6,290 nucleotides of DNA, taken from MGIIa-K1 sp964577145 (lineage in GTDB: Archaea > Thermoplasmatota > Poseidoniia > Poseidoniales > Poseidoniaceae). A model generated the notes under the pieces. It did no database searches, was not told the DNA's origin, and saw nothing but the letters and a program-made list of their open reading frames with translations. The position numbers were made by a program, and so were the translations under genes. The DNA lies in NCBI GenBank assembly GCA_964577145.1, contig CAZNXM010000062.1, forward strand, positions 1-6,290, read 5' to 3'. Below are positions 5,611 through 6,290 of the stretch, piece by piece (within the stretch, counting starts at the first letter, position 1; the number at the start of each line of letters is the position of its first letter).

Positions 5611-6099
5611 TTACAGTGGGCGAGCACACTTGAAACAACGGTTCGGCTTCCTCACAGTAGAGCGTTCCCATTCAAATCCACAGTGCTTGCATGACCAATT
5701 CTGAACCCGAGCCGAAGAGAGGAATTCCTCACGCTTTTCCTGCAATAATGGCGAGTCACTAATCGAGACTCCTGGAGCGATTTCATCTACTGCATCGTGG
5801 AGTTCTTTGGAGTGGTCGAGGACTCCTGAAGCATGGACTAATTCGTGTGCGAGAGTATGGCGTAATAATTCAGGCTCATCTTGTAATCGAGGGTGTAAAC
5901 CGATTGTGATTGGGCCGGGATCTAATTTCAATCTTCTACTACGAACTAACTCAGCAGGACCTTGCTCAAATCTGGTCATTCCGAGGCGGTCGTCATCCGC
6001 CTCCAACCAGACAAGGCTAACACGCTGTGAAAGCCACCTTGAGAAGATGTTGACAGGTACTTGTGGAAGCAGTTCAGCGAGGACTTCTTCCACATCCAT
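5611..6099 (-). CDS. SprT-like zinc metalloprotease with C-terminal zinc ribbon, 162 aa
   Basis: This is a small, apparently cytoplasmic protein with no signal peptide. The active-site helix HTLAHELVHASG (81-92) contains HEXXH (His85, Glu86, His89). A further His at 96 (LDHSKELH) or His101 is a candidate third zinc ligand. This is the arrangement of SprT/Spartan and WLM-type proteases. The C-terminal part WSCKHCGFEW...NRCFKCARPL has four Cys (137, 140, 155, 158) in a CxxC-x14-CxxC zinc ribbon, as found after SprT-like domains. Eukaryotic relatives cleave DNA-protein crosslinks. Archaeal and bacterial members are poorly characterised, so a repair role is an inference from the family. ATG 6099 is the only ATG before an in-frame stop (TAG at 6120-6118), so the start is secure. 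The stop is TAA. The gene ends 35 nt before tRNA-Arg and is divergent from tRNA-Ala. Confidence 0.85.
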   Translation of the reverse strand: MDVEEVLAELLPQVPVNIFSRWLSQRVSLVWLEADDDRLGMTRFEQGPAELVRSRRLKLDPGPITIGLHPRLQDEPELLRHTLAHELVHASGVLDHSKELHDAVDEIAPGVSISDSPLLQEKREEFLSSARVQNWSCKHCGFEWERSTVRKPNRCFKCARPL

Positions 6100-6128
6100 G
6101 AATGGCCCAGCGGCTTCCTATTGAGAAG

Positions 6129-6140
6129 CCTTATGATACA
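6129..6140. promoter_or_regulatory. Shared AT-rich promoter element between the sprT-like gene and tRNA-Ala
   Basis: The 76-bp gap between the two divergent genes has only one AT-rich core. It reads TTATGATACA on plus and TGTATCATAA on minus. Its centre is about 35 bp from the sprT-like ATG and about 41 bp from the tRNA-Ala 5' end. It could therefore serve as TATA box for both directions, with leaders of roughly 8 and 15 nt. The rest of the gap is GC-rich. Confidence 0.35.
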
Positions 6141-6175
6141 AGTGCCGGTGGGCGGCTTGCTTCAAGCAACCCATT

Positions 6176-6248
6176 GGGCGCGTAGATCAGTTGGAAGATC
6201 GCTACCTTGGCATGGTAGAGGCCCCGAGTTCAAATCTCGGCGTGTCCA
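6176..6248 (+). tRNA. tRNA-Ala(GGC)
   Basis: This is a complete 73-nt cloverleaf on the plus strand. The acceptor GGGCGCG pairs with CGTGTCC and the discriminator is A. It includes the G3-U70 wobble pair that is the main identity element of alanine tRNA, which independently confirms the isotype. The D-arm is GATC-AGTTGGAA-GATC. The anticodon stem CTACC/GGTAG has loop TTGGCAT, giving anticodon GGC at 6209-6211. The variable loop is AGGCC and the T-arm is CCGAG-TTCAAAT-CTCGG. No CCA is encoded and no intron is seen. It is the only plus-strand gene found in the window. Confidence 0.97.
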
Positions 6249-6284
6249 TCTCAATGAATTTAGATGCGTAAATGAGATGGCCAC
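6242..6284. repeat. Inverted repeat at the 3' end of tRNA-Ala
   Basis: GTGTCCATCTCA (6242-6253) and TGAGATGGCCAC (6273-6284) are inverted copies matching at 11 of 12 positions, with a 19-nt AT-rich loop. The left arm includes the last seven bases of tRNA-Ala. No T-run follows within the window, so it is not a typical archaeal terminator. The right arm lies six bases from the window edge and may belong to a larger structure. Confidence 0.5.
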
Positions 6285-6290
6285 GCTGCC

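Noticed and set aside
5334..5627. 97-codon minus-strand frame containing the repeated peptide FESCYARFFL
   Set aside because: It crosses the whole tRNA-Arg gene. The peptide repeat is simply the translated tRNA 3'-end repeat, not a protein repeat.
5375..5704. 109-codon plus-strand frame over the tRNA-Arg repeat region
   Set aside because: It is antisense to tRNA-Arg and the end of the sprT-like gene, and its repeated SAKRSGRNRIR peptide comes from the same DNA repeat.
6249..6290. A fourth tRNA entering from the right edge on the minus strand (GCGTGGCCA)
   Set aside because: Placing the acceptor 3' strand there puts G instead of the invariant C61 at the start of the T-stem 3' strand, and too little sequence is visible.

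Overview
The window reads as an archaeal chromosome segment. Supporting signs are a 35-residue ribosomal protein eL41 of the long archaeal form, tRNA genes without an encoded CCA end, protein starts that lack a Shine-Dalgarno sequence but have a TATA-like element about 28-35 bp upstream, and a very large secreted, sequon-rich protein with a C-terminal membrane anchor and acidic tail. DNRLRE/CARDB surface proteins of this style are common in marine Euryarchaeota such as Ca. Poseidoniales (Marine Group II). That placement is an inference and no marker here proves it.

Layout, left to right. Positions 1-37 (minus) hold the 5' half of a tRNA-Trp(CCA) cut by the window edge. Just upstream of it on the same strand is the eL41 gene (62-169), which is easy to miss because of its size. 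Next come a pirin-family cupin gene (233-1066, minus) and a 1401-residue secreted, membrane-anchored multidomain protein (1109-5314, minus) that fills two thirds of the window. The 188-base gap that follows holds a 59/60-nt imperfect direct repeat. One copy is the 3' end plus downstream flank of an intact tRNA-Arg(TCT) gene (5503-5575, minus), and the other is an orphan copy about 90 bp away. A SprT-like zinc metalloprotease gene (5611-6099, minus) comes next. A short divergent promoter region then leads to a complete tRNA-Ala(GGC) on the plus strand (6176-6248).

All protein genes are on the minus strand with short gaps, but the genes do not form one pathway: translation (eL41, three tRNAs), cell-surface structure or adhesion (the large protein), a probable protein-quality or DNA-protein-crosslink protease, and a cupin of uncertain function. 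Several genes appear to have their own TATA-like element at a distance fitting leaderless or nearly leaderless transcription. The tRNA-Trp has no evident promoter of its own and may be cotranscribed with eL41.

The parts most worth a second look are the tRNA-Arg 3'-end duplication, which resembles the footprint of a tRNA-targeting integrase or a decayed tandem duplication, the eL41-tRNA-Trp linkage, and the architecture of the large surface protein. I found no CRISPR array, integrase, transposase, toxin-antitoxin pair or other defence gene, and no clear evidence of an undescribed multi-gene system.
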